The translations under genes were made by a program, and so were the position numbers. From Bartonella alsatica (lineage in GTDB: Bacteria; Pseudomonadota; Alphaproteobacteria; Rhizobiales; Rhizobiaceae), in contig NZ_CP058235.1 in the NCBI RefSeq assembly GCF_013388295.1, positions 1,032,001 through 1,096,000 of the forward strand: a stretch of DNA of 64,000 nt, written 5' to 3'. Positions 43,184 to 51,243 of this stretch are shown piece by piece. How positions within the stretch are numbered: the stretch's first letter is position 1; the number at the start of each line of letters is the position of its first letter. The notes under the pieces were generated by a model. The model was given only the letters and a program-made list of their open reading frames with translations, made no database searches and had not been told where the DNA came from.

Positions 43184-44185
43184 TTAAGTTTTATTTTCAG
43201 GGAATTCTTGTAGTTTAAAACGATAAGTTGTTGAGCAAAATTCGCATGTGACTGAAATATATTTGTTTTTGATCATTTTATTCCGTTCATCAATAGGAAA
43301 GCCTTCCAGTATTCCTTTAATTTTTTCACGTGAACAAGAGCATTGGTTTACAAGAGAAAATGGATTAAAAACTCTAACACTGTGTTCATGGAAAAGGCGG
43401 AATAATAGCTGTTTACTGCCGACTTGGGGATCTGTCAATTCTGTATTTTCAATGGTCGCCATCAGTGCTTTTGTTTCTTGCCATTGGTCTTCAAGTTGTG
43501 CGAGGTTTTTCGTTTCTTCCAGTTTTTTATGGGGATCATATATTTTACGATGAGATAATGCTTTAGGCAAGAATTGGGTCAAAATACCTCCTGCTCGCCA
43601 GTTTTTATGTGTTTTTCCTTGTTGGTCGCGGTTGAACAATATAGCGACTGCCAAACGGATATCGGTGGGAATTTGTTCTGATTGATCAAAATAAATACGG
43701 GAAGCTTCTTGTAAATCTGTTCCATCTAATGTGACTATTCCCTGATAAGGCTGGGTATAGGAGCCTTGGTAGATGGTAAAAGCTAAAGTGCCTTTTCCCA
43801 AAAGAGCTTCTGAAGATGTTTGATTATTGGCGATTGCTTGTTTTAATTGTTCTTTGTTAAAACGGGCATAACCGCGTAGATTGGAGGGAGGAGAGAAATT
43901 GCATACCAACATATTAACCGGTCCATTGGAATGGGTTTGTAAAATAAATTTTCCCTTAAGTTTTACGGAAGTTCCAAGCAGAACGGTCAAAACCAAAGCT
44001 TCTGCTAAAAGATAAGAAACCGGTTCAGGATATTGATGTCTTGTAAGAATAGAATTTAAAGCTTCACCAAGTTGTACAGCACGCCCACGAATATTAAGTT
44101 CTTCAACTTGAAAAGGAATAACAGTATCATCTTCACACAAGTAGATATCATTAAGAGAGGCCTCATCTGTGATTTGTTTGTGCAT
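43184..44185 (-). CDS. hslO: Hsp33 redox-regulated chaperone
   Basis: Hsp33 is switched on by oxidation and holds unfolding proteins. The 333-residue protein has the zinc-binding CSC (Cys282, Cys284) and CEFC (Cys314, Cys317) motifs at its C-terminus, four cysteines as needed for the redox switch. RAVQLGEALNSIL and GKFILQTHSNGPVNMLVC are in the chaperone domain. It used to be the third gene of argD-argF-hslO; with argF dead, it must be read through about 900 bases of relic or have its own promoter. Confidence 0.93.
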   Translation of the reverse strand: MHKQITDEASLNDIYLCEDDTVIPFQVEELNIRGRAVQLGEALNSILTRHQYPEPVSYLLAEALVLTVLLGTSVKLKGKFILQTHSNGPVNMLVCNFSPPSNLRGYARFNKEQLKQAIANNQTSSEALLGKGTLAFTIYQGSYTQPYQGIVTLDGTDLQEASRIYFDQSEQIPTDIRLAVAILFNRDQQGKTHKNWRAGGILTQFLPKALSHRKIYDPHKKLEETKNLAQLEDQWQETKALMATIENTELTDPQVGSKQLLFRLFHEHSVRVFNPFSLVNQCSCSREKIKGILEGFPIDERNKMIKNKYISVTCEFCSTTYRFKLQEFPENKT

Positions 44186-44218
44186 ATCTATGCCTTTTAT
44201 ATGATTAGTATTGGCTAA

Positions 44219-45118
44219 CTATTGTGTAAAGAAAAATACATCTTGTAAACACCATGCAAGAATTACTTTTTAGGCATGAAGATGGTTTTCAGCTTTGTTA
44301 AAAACAACGGAATAACTTATATAGTATCGATAAATTCTTCACCAAGAAAGCAATTATATGAAAAAAGCATCAGGTTTGGTTATTATCATTAAAGCTACAT
44401 TGATTTAATAAGGTTGAAAAATAGAATAATTGCAGGCAAAAAATTTTTGTTTCATAGAAATCCATATGATGGTTATCATGTAGTCAGCAGCTTTTGGGGG
44501 ATTATAAGTCAATGTAATATGAGTTCCTTATTTATATGCTCAGCGAACAAATTTTTCTTATGGTTCGCTACCTTTTGGTATGACAATACGCAGCTGAAAG
44601 TTAAAAAGGACAGTCGCTTTGATCAAGGAATGAAGCGCTGATTACCATTTTCCATTCACGCAAATATTTTTCTCACAACTGGTTTGTGATATTTTTCATA
44701 GGTTAGGGTATCTGCTGGAATTTGTCTAGGATGTGCATTACTATAAGGGCATTAAAGGCAGGAATTTGTGCATATTATACCTTATACCAATTTTGAGTAT
44801 TCGGTTATGTGTTTTGTTGGTAATGTAACGATATCCACAAAACGCGACAAAATATGTGCTCTAAGCTATGATTTTACAATGACGAAGTTGCATTTCTAAA
44901 CTCGTTAGCATGATTGTGTTTTCACCAAACTAGCGCATGTTGATATCAAATAAAATACCGGTTCGTGTGGATGTTTTTTTATCATCACGAGAATTTTACC
45001 AATAAAAAATTTTTAGTCTTTCTCTATTTTGAAATGTGCTTTGAGATTTTTCGCATAATCGATAATTGCGTGTGCTATTGACGGGTAAAACGGTAAAGTA
45101 GCGAGGAGCATTTGTCAT
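44219..45118 (-). pseudogene. argF: ornithine carbamoyltransferase, decayed
   Basis: The whole 900-bp gap between argD and hslO is an eroded argF on the minus strand. Reading across many stops and frameshifts gives family segments in the right order: an ATG at 45,118, AIIDYAKNLKAHFK, the carbamoyl-phosphate motif as TSTRTGILFDINMR, EMQLRHCKII, AHPRQIPADTLTYE (HPCQ motif with Cys changed to Arg), PVVRKIFA, IVIPKGSEP, ISMKQK, FQPY, then VVFNKAENHLHA and ILAWC just before the end. About 300 codons fit the normal length. No function can remain. Confidence 0.9.
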
Positions 45119-45123
45119 GTTTA

Positions 45124-46332
45124 TTATGATACTTGTCCTTTTTTATTTTTTTGCGAAAGATAAGCAATTGCTTTTTCAATGCGATGCAAGCTTTCATCTA
45201 TTTCTTCTTCTTTGATGATAAGAGGAGGCAATAAGCGCACTACATTATTATTGGCTCCAACACTGAGAACATATTCTTTTTCTAAGGCACTTACGACAAT
45301 ATTTGAGGGAATGACACACTGAATGCCTATCATAAGACCCATACCCTGAATTGCGCAGATAATATCAGGATAGGTATTGATAATCCTCGAAAGTCCACTT
45401 TTTAGCTGATCGCCTACGTACTGAACATGATGGAGAAAGCTTGGTTCTAATATGATATCAAGAACACTATCGCCTACTGCCATTCCAAGCAGATTCCCTC
45501 CAAAGGTCGATCCATGGGTTCCTGGTGTCATACTTTTTGCAGCTTTTTCTGTTGCAAGACAAGCTCCCAATGGAAATCCACCACCTAGACCTTTTGCGAG
45601 GGTAAGAATATCAGGTACGATATTACTCCATTCATAGGCAAACAACTTTCCTGTTCGTCCGATACCCGTTTGGACCTCATCTAATATCAATAATAAATTA
45701 TGATCATTGCATATTTTGCGCAAAAACTCCAAATATTCATGAGAAACTATTCGTATTCCTCCTTCTCCCTGAATGGGTTCAATAAGAATAGCAGCGGTAT
45801 TTTTATTGATAGCGTTACGCAAAGCCTTTTCATCACAAAAGGGAATTTGAATAAATCCACCGGTTTTGGGTCCAAAGCCTTCAAGATATTTTTCGTGTCC
45901 GGTAGCAGCAAGCGTTGCAAGTGTGCGTCCATGAAATGCACCTTCAAAAGTAATAATTTCAACGCGTTTTGGATGCCCAGATGCATAATGATAGTGACGA
46001 GCAGTTTTAAATGCACATTCTAATGCTTCAGCGCCAGAATTGCAGAAAAAAACCTTATCGGCAAAGCTGTTTGCACAAAGACGTGCAGCAAGAGATTCTT
46101 GCTCAGGTGATTGAAAAAGATTGGACACATGCCAAAGTCTTTCAGCTTGTCTTTTAAGGGCTTCGACCAATTTTGGATGTGCATACCCTACTGCATTGAC
46201 AGCAATGCCAGATGTTAAATCAAGATAACGCTCCCCTTTATCGGAAATAAGCCACACACCATCGCCTTTTTTGAAATGCAAGTTACGTCGAGTAAAGCAC
46301 TTGTAAAGTGGCTGTATAGCAGGAGTGTGCAT
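45124..46332 (-). CDS. argD: acetylornithine/succinyl-DAP aminotransferase
   Basis: ArgD is a PLP enzyme that acts on N-acetylornithine and also, as DapC, on succinyl-diaminopimelate for lysine and peptidoglycan. The 402-residue protein is intact: GVWLISDKGERYLDLTSGIA, FCNSGAEALECAFKTARHYH, ILDEVQTGIGRTGKLFA with the PLP Asp, and LTLAKGLGGGFPLGA with the PLP lysine. AAAGGAA precedes adjacent ATGs at 46,335 and 46,332; I chose the second. With argF dead, the lysine role beside dapD probably explains why it was kept. Confidence 0.93.
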   Translation of the reverse strand: MHTPAIQPLYKCFTRRNLHFKKGDGVWLISDKGERYLDLTSGIAVNAVGYAHPKLVEALKRQAERLWHVSNLFQSPEQESLAARLCANSFADKVFFCNSGAEALECAFKTARHYHYASGHPKRVEIITFEGAFHGRTLATLAATGHEKYLEGFGPKTGGFIQIPFCDEKALRNAINKNTAAILIEPIQGEGGIRIVSHEYLEFLRKICNDHNLLLILDEVQTGIGRTGKLFAYEWSNIVPDILTLAKGLGGGFPLGACLATEKAAKSMTPGTHGSTFGGNLLGMAVGDSVLDIILEPSFLHHVQYVGDQLKSGLSRIINTYPDIICAIQGMGLMIGIQCVIPSNIVVSALEKEYVLSVGANNNVVRLLPPLIIKEEEIDESLHRIEKAIAYLSQKNKKGQVS

Positions 46333-46805
46333 CATATTTCCTTTAACATTATACAATAAATCAAGACAATATTGTATCCAAAACAGTCTTGGGTCTTTAG
46401 ATATAACCCAATCAGTGTTTCATTAAGATCAATTATCATACCTTCATGAGTAATCATTACAATGATTAGAAAAAAGTCAATAAAGGTTTTACAATAAGCA
46501 TTTGTGGGAAAAGTCTTAAAGAAAATACGATAGTTTGGTCTATGCTTGATTTGCAAGTTGGGGAAAACATTCTAAATAAACTCTTCAAGAGGGAAAGACT
46601 CTTGTCAGAGAGTCAGTGCATATTGTAGTTTAAATCAGCAAGCAAGATTGTATTGGGGGGGGTGTAAGTTTCTTAGGTTGAGTGAATTTTTTATGCTTTG
46701 AAAGGAATATAAAATTGTTTCATTCAATTCATAGAAAACATCATGCAAATATTTGAAGATGCAAAGGGGCGCATCTCAATGAGATGATCAGGATGGAGTG
46801 CTGAT
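46333..46805. other. divergent argD-gcrA spacer
   Basis: The 473-bp region between the divergent starts of argD and gcrA should hold both promoters. An inverted repeat with two GANTC methylation sites lies at 46,597-46,614, and an eight-G run at about 46,656. A 74-codon minus-strand frame (46,332-46,556) has no product I can recognise. Confidence 0.55.
46597..46614. promoter_or_regulatory. inverted repeat with two GANTC sites upstream of gcrA
   Basis: GACTCT (46,597-46,602) and AGAGTC (46,609-46,614) are an exact inverted repeat, and each arm contains a GANTC, the sequence methylated by CcrM. GcrA itself binds methylated GANTC promoters, so self-control is possible. It lies about 190 bases before the gcrA ATG. 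Confidence 0.35.
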
Positions 46806-47333
46806 ATGGGTTGGACATGTGAACGCGTAGAACTTCTTAAGAAGTTTTGGAGTGAAGGGTTAAGTGCAAGTCAAATTGCAGTTCAGTTAGGTGGGGTCAG
46901 CAGAAATGCAGTAATAGGTAAAGTACATCGGTTAAAGTTGCCGGGACGTGGTAAGACAGCACAAGGGGTGTCGCGTGCACAAAAGACATCTACTAGCCCA
47001 TTATCTCCGCGTGTGCATCGCACTACATCAACTGTATCGCCAGCAAATTCTGCGTCTTGCAGTGTTGTAGCAACAGCTTTAAAGATGGAATTTGTAGCGG
47101 AGGATATAAAAGAAACCGATGTGTCTGAGAAACAGAATGTTGTTGTGCCTATATCACGCCAACTTAATCTTTTACAATTGAGTGAGAATACATGTAGATG
47201 GCCCGTTGGGGATCCTTTGTCATCAGATTTTCATTTTTGTGGTGCTGATTCTGGTGAAAATAGTCCTTACTGTACTTTTCACGCTAAAATAGCATTTCAG
47301 CCAATATCTGAAAGACGGCGGATAAGAATATAA
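46806..47333 (+). CDS. gcrA: cell-cycle regulator GcrA
   Basis: GcrA activates sigma70 promoters carrying CcrM-methylated GANTC sites and helps run the alphaproteobacterial cell cycle. The 175-residue protein opens with WTCERVELLKKFWSEGLSAS and the DNA-binding GGVSRNAVIGKVHRLKL (28-44). The middle is low in complexity; the end keeps CRWPVGDP, FHFCGAD and PYCTFHAKIAF, the sigma-binding part. GGAG stands eight bases before the ATG. Confidence 0.95.
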   Translation: MGWTCERVELLKKFWSEGLSASQIAVQLGGVSRNAVIGKVHRLKLPGRGKTAQGVSRAQKTSTSPLSPRVHRTTSTVSPANSASCSVVATALKMEFVAEDIKETDVSEKQNVVVPISRQLNLLQLSENTCRWPVGDPLSSDFHFCGADSGENSPYCTFHAKIAFQPISERRRIRI

Positions 47334-47691
47334 TGTTCATGATGTAAGCTTATATTTTCTTCATTGTTTTATTGTTAAATACATAATTTTATAATCTGCT
47401 TTACGAAGATAGGACTTTGAATGAATATAGAATTTTTTTCTCACAAAGTTCATTAAAGTTTTATTTTTTGTATTATTACATGATGATGTGTCGTAAAGAT
47501 GCAAACGGTTGTCCATTTCCATTGTTTCCTTTAATTTAACTTTATGGATTTTCAAAAGAACTACAGTAATATCTTTTGAATAATATATAGAGCTTTACTT
47601 TTTTATTGTGCGCATTTTTTAAATACGTAAGATCGTGTTTATCACAAATAAGAGCATATCACTTGTTTATTTACGCATTTGTTGTAAAGAG

Positions 47692-47880
47692 TTATATTTC
47701 CTTATTCCCAATTGCTTTACTTGTGAGAATAGCACCACGCAAGAACCATGGAGTATAGCTATCTTTACGTTTGTGAATGTACAGTACAGTATCATTATAT
47801 TTTTTGTTTTTAATATTCCGTTTAACTTTTGCATTAAAAGAATTCATAAGGAATATATTCGATCTTTTCTCAAATGCTTT
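47692..47880 (-). pseudogene. unidentified gene remnant, copy B
   Basis: A 63-codon stretch open on the minus strand includes NIKNKKYNDTVLYIHKRK and then PWFLRGAILTSKAIGNKEI before the stop. The first part matches the remnant at 42,602-42,838. No start codon or binding site is seen and a stop lies just upstream, so I take it for the C-terminal end of a broken gene of unknown family. Two copies suggest a gene family or duplicated island material. Confidence 0.45.
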
Positions 47881-47968
47881 TTATCTCCACACAGTACTTC
47901 TTATTATAACATGCAAGTAAACATTTTTGAGAATTTATCATTAAAAGAAGTTGAAATGAGAAACTAGC

Positions 47969-47996
47969 TATGTTCTCGTTTAATTATGAGAACATA
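47969..47996. terminator. inverted repeat after ccmG, possible terminator
   Basis: TATGTTCTC (47,969-47,977) and GAGAACATA (47,988-47,996) are exact nine-base arms. No clear T-run follows in the ccmG direction, so termination is uncertain; it may act as an mRNA 3'-end hairpin. Confidence 0.35.
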
Positions 47997-48013
47997 ATGA
48001 ATATTTTTATGAA

Positions 48014-48616
48014 TCAATGTATTGATGTTTCATTTGTCTTTATAGCCTGTTCGATTTTGGGTAGGATTTTTTGCTGATAAATTTGCCATGTTAAAGTACC
48101 AACATGTTTAGCAATAATGACGCTTTCTTTATTTAAAAGAAAGGTTTCTGGTGGTCCATACACCCCCCATTTAATGGCAGTATGTCCTGAAACATCAAAA
48201 CCAATAACTTTGAAAGGATTACCAAAATTATTTAGAAAACGTTGAGCGTTCTCTTTGTTATCTTTATAATTAATGCCAACAAGATCAAAACGTTTATCTT
48301 GGGCAATCTTCATAAGAAGTGGATGCTCTTCACGACAGGCTAAGCACCAAGACCCCCAAAAATTAACCAATGTTACTTGTCCTTTAAATTGTTCTGAATT
48401 GAGAAAGTGATTTTCACTACCAAGTAGAGGGAGACTAATTTCGGGAACAGGTTTTTTGGCTAATGTGTTTGAGAGAAGAGAAGTATTATTAGAATGTTTA
48501 CTATCCAAAAAATGGAAGAAAAGCGTCATCAGAAGAATAAAAAACACAAATGGTAAAAAACCAAAAAAGATAGCTAAAGAGAAGTTTTTTTTAGGTTTTT
48601 GAAGGGGGATATTCAT
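48014..48616 (-). CDS. ccmG: thiol:disulphide oxidoreductase CcmG/DsbE
   Basis: CcmG reduces the haem-binding cysteines of apocytochrome c in the periplasm. The 200-residue protein has one N-terminal membrane segment (about 13-33) and a thioredoxin fold with the active site WGSWCLACREEHP, a CLAC variant of the usual Cx2C. GVYGPPETFLL is the conserved cis-Pro region. It overlaps ccmD by 26 bases. Confidence 0.92.
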   Translation of the reverse strand: MNIPLQKPKKNFSLAIFFGFLPFVFFILLMTLFFHFLDSKHSNNTSLLSNTLAKKPVPEISLPLLGSENHFLNSEQFKGQVTLVNFWGSWCLACREEHPLLMKIAQDKRFDLVGINYKDNKENAQRFLNNFGNPFKVIGFDVSGHTAIKWGVYGPPETFLLNKESVIIAKHVGTLTWQIYQQKILPKIEQAIKTNETSIH

Positions 48617-48842
48617 TACATTTTTCTTTCCGAGACAGCTCTTTTTTATTCAGCTGTTGTAGGATTTTTTTTTGGTATATAGCTTTATAAAGAATATGTC
48701 CAGTGAAACACAGGAGGGAGATTGCAGAAAGTATATAGCTCAGAACAACAATTTGCTCATGGTGAAGAGTACCAAGAAAAAAATCAATTTGCTGAGATAA
48801 ATTTCCTAAAAGACCATTATGAGTGCTATTTAGGTCGAGCAT
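48591..48842 (-). CDS. ccmD: haem exporter protein CcmD
   Basis: An 83-residue protein with one membrane segment (about 30-53, VVLSYILSAISLLCFTG) and a lysine-rich cytoplasmic tail, the pattern of CcmD. It helps release holo-CcmE from the CcmABCD complex. It overlaps ccmC by 13 bases and ccmG by 26; length and place make the call. Confidence 0.85.
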   Translation of the reverse strand: MLDLNSTHNGLLGNLSQQIDFFLGTLHHEQIVVLSYILSAISLLCFTGHILYKAIYQKKILQQLNKKELSRKEKCNEYPPSKT

Positions 48843-49609
48843 GATGAAGAATCCTGATATTGAGCACGGTGGGCTTTTTTAATCTGGAGTATTAGGATAT
48901 AACGGTTATTGATTTCATTGCGCATAGCCATCAAATAAAGCGAAATGAACATAAAGCTAAAACAAAATATCATGGTTATGAGGGGCCATAACATAGCGCG
49001 CTCGATTGTTGGCCCTCCTAAACGTAAAAGTGATGCTGATTGATGGAGTGTATGCCACCAATTAACGGAAAATTTAATAATAGGGATATTCACAAGTCCA
49101 ACGAGTGTAAGAATTGCTGTAGCGCGTGCAGCTTTTTCTTGGTTTTCAAAAGCGCGTGCAAGCATAATAATGGCAAGATAGATAAAAAGCAGGATTAAAA
49201 CTGAAGTTAGTCGGGCATCCCATACCCACCATGTCCCCCATGTAGGATGTCCCCAAAGCGCGCCTGTCATAAGTGCCAAAGCTGTAAAGATTGCTCCAAT
49301 GGGCGCACCACATTTGAGTGCTACATCAGCAAGGTGGTACTTCCAAATCAGACTTCCTAAAGCGGCAGCACTTATTATGATATAACAAAATGTAGATAAC
49401 CATGCGAATGGCACATGAATATACATAATCTTTACAGTGATGCCTTGCTGATAATCATCAGGGGAGTACATAACTAGAGTAAGTCCTAAGATAATAAGGC
49501 ACAATGTTATACCGGTTAACCAAGGTAAAACGACGCTGCTTATTTTCATAAAACGGGTTAAACTTACCGGGAGTGACTTCATTTTATAGGTGCGAGTTAT
49601 TTCATTCAT
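48830..49609 (-). CDS. ccmC: haem transporter CcmC
   Basis: CcmC presents haem to CcmE. The 259-residue protein has six membrane segments and the tryptophan-rich haem motif WGTWWVWDARLTS in the middle, flanked by the haem-ligand histidines in YIHVPFAW and in NWWHTLHQSAS. It is the third gene of the ccm operon. Confidence 0.94.
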   Translation of the reverse strand: MNEITRTYKMKSLPVSLTRFMKISSVVLPWLTGITLCLIILGLTLVMYSPDDYQQGITVKIMYIHVPFAWLSTFCYIIISAAALGSLIWKYHLADVALKCGAPIGAIFTALALMTGALWGHPTWGTWWVWDARLTSVLILLFIYLAIIMLARAFENQEKAARATAILTLVGLVNIPIIKFSVNWWHTLHQSASLLRLGGPTIERAMLWPLITMIFCFSFMFISLYLMAMRNEINNRYILILQIKKAHRAQYQDSSSCST

Positions 49610-49656
49610 GAGAATTTATAATAGGCAAAGTTTTGCTGTACAGCAATCATCTTTTA

Positions 49657-50322
49657 TTATTCTGATAAAAGCTTGAGCGTTATAGCTGCAACAAAAGAGC
49701 TAAAAAGACTCAAAAGAAGTGAAAAAGCAATAAGAAGAATCAAGGAAGTGAGAAAAGAGACATTAGGATTTGTTGGAGCTGTAGCAGCTGAAACGCCAAA
49801 AATCATGATTGGAATGATCCAAGGTAAGATAATGATAAAAATGAGAAGAGAGCTATGTAACAATGATGTTGCGAGTGCAGATCCTATAGCGCCAATAAAA
49901 ATAATAGCAGGTGTTCCGCATAAGAGGGTAAGTGTTGTTGTACAAGTTATCGTGATATCTAAATGGAGCATGAATGCTAAAATCGGAGTAGAAAAAATAA
50001 GGGGAAGCATTGTTCCTACCCAATGAGCAAGGCATTTGGTAAATACAATCAGTGCAAGACTTTGTCTTTGTCCAAAAAGGATGAATTGATCAAGATTTCC
50101 ATCATCATGGTCGGTTTGAAAAAGCTTATTGAGATTGAGGAGTCCTGCAAGAAGGGCTCCAAACCATAGTAAGCCGGGACCTATTTGTGCAAGAACTTTA
50201 GGATTTGGCCCAATGGCAAAGGGGGTTATTATAATAACAGAAATGAAAAATAAAAGCCCTGTTAACGAAGAGGCTTGTGGAGTTAAGGTTAATTTAAGAT
50301 CACGCCAGAACAGTGCTTTCAT
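49657..50322 (-). CDS. ccmB: haem exporter protein CcmB
   Basis: The 221-residue permease, with about six membrane segments, pairs with the CcmA ATPase. FFISVIIITPFAIGPNPKVL, GLLWFGALLAG and FQTDHDDGNLDQ are typical. It overlaps ccmA by four bases and precedes ccmC by 47. Confidence 0.93.
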   Translation of the reverse strand: MKALFWRDLKLTLTPQASSLTGLLFFISVIIITPFAIGPNPKVLAQIGPGLLWFGALLAGLLNLNKLFQTDHDDGNLDQFILFGQRQSLALIVFTKCLAHWVGTMLPLIFSTPILAFMLHLDITITCTTTLTLLCGTPAIIFIGAIGSALATSLLHSSLLIFIIILPWIIPIMIFGVSAATAPTNPNVSFLTSLILLIAFSLLLSLFSSFVAAITLKLLSE

Positions 50323-50945
50323 TTTTTTCTCTCTTGAAAAGGTGAGAATTTTTCCAAAGCAATTTTATGGTTTTCTGCAATGCCAAGAGGATTATGGGTT
50401 GCTGCAATAATCATACCGCCTTGGTTTAAATGACGCTGAAAAATATTAGCAAGGAGAGTTTGAGCATGGCTATCAATTCCTAATATTGGTTCATCTAAAA
50501 TCCAAATAGGACGATAAGAAAGCAAAAAGCGAGCAATGGTTACACGTCTTTTTTGTCCGGTTGATAGAACATTGAAGGGTAAGTGTCCAAGATCAGAAAG
50601 ACCAATATCGGTAAGGGCTTCATGTGGATAGCGAAGATGTTGTCCATAAAATGATGACCAAAACTGCAGATTATCAATAACAGATAAGGGAGGTTTCATA
50701 GCATTTTGGGGACCAAGATAATGACATGCAGTTGCTATCGGGTATGTTTGTTCTTGGTCTTTAAGTATGATATTGCCTTCAGCGGCTTTAAGAAGACCGA
50801 CAATGATTCGCAGTAATGTAGATTTTCCAATTCCATTTGGGCCTGTGATTGTCATAAGTTGTTTTGGGAATAAACAAAAAGAAAGACCTTGGAACAAAAC
50901 TTCTTCGTTTCTATAAGCGGCTAAATTTCTGCCCATTAACACCAT
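50319..50945 (-). CDS. ccmA: haem exporter ATPase CcmA
   Basis: A short 208-residue ABC ATPase. Walker A is ITGPNGIGKSTLLR, the signature FNVLSTGQKRRVTIARFLL is the CcmA form, and Walker B is IWILDEPILGID. ATP hydrolysis drives release of holo-CcmE. It is the first gene of ccmABCDG, and the start has AGG seven bases upstream. Confidence 0.94.
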   Translation of the reverse strand: MVLMGRNLAAYRNEEVLFQGLSFCLFPKQLMTITGPNGIGKSTLLRIIVGLLKAAEGNIILKDQEQTYPIATACHYLGPQNAMKPPLSVIDNLQFWSSFYGQHLRYPHEALTDIGLSDLGHLPFNVLSTGQKRRVTIARFLLSYRPIWILDEPILGIDSHAQTLLANIFQRHLNQGGMIIAATHNPLGIAENHKIALEKFSPFQERKK

Positions 50946-51243
50946 GTCTTTACCTATTTTTGCTTTTATTTTTATAGACTTTATTACATCATAAGATAAA
51001 AAAACACATTTTTTTATGTAATTGTACCTAGAATAGTTCTAGAAATAGTTCTATAAAGCATGTGTTACATCAAGATCTGGTGGAGAATGGTTTTTTGCGT
51101 CGATTTCCTAATTTGCTAATGAAAAAAAGGGGGGGGAAATCGATAGCGGAGGTAATTACGTCTGCACTCAAGCTGCGACCTTGAATCGTGGTTTGTGGTT
51201 CTTCCAGGAAATTGGGTGGTTTGTAGTATGAGGGTAGACAGTT

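Larger units (their letters stand above)
47334..48013. other. 680-bp spacer with gene debris
   Basis: No intact gene. The minus strand holds a gene remnant at 47,692-47,880; plus-strand frames over it (47,635-47,967) are its shadow. Near the ccmG stop, an inverted repeat lies at 47,969-47,996. The first 350 bases after gcrA hold nothing I can name. Confidence 0.55.

Noticed and set aside
44414..44641. 75-codon plus-strand frame between hslO and argD
   Set aside because: It is antisense to the argF relic, whose translation explains the whole gap.
47635..47967. 110-codon plus-strand frame after gcrA
   Set aside because: No binding site; the minus-strand reading of the same bases matches the remnant at 42,602-42,838, so this frame looks like a shadow.
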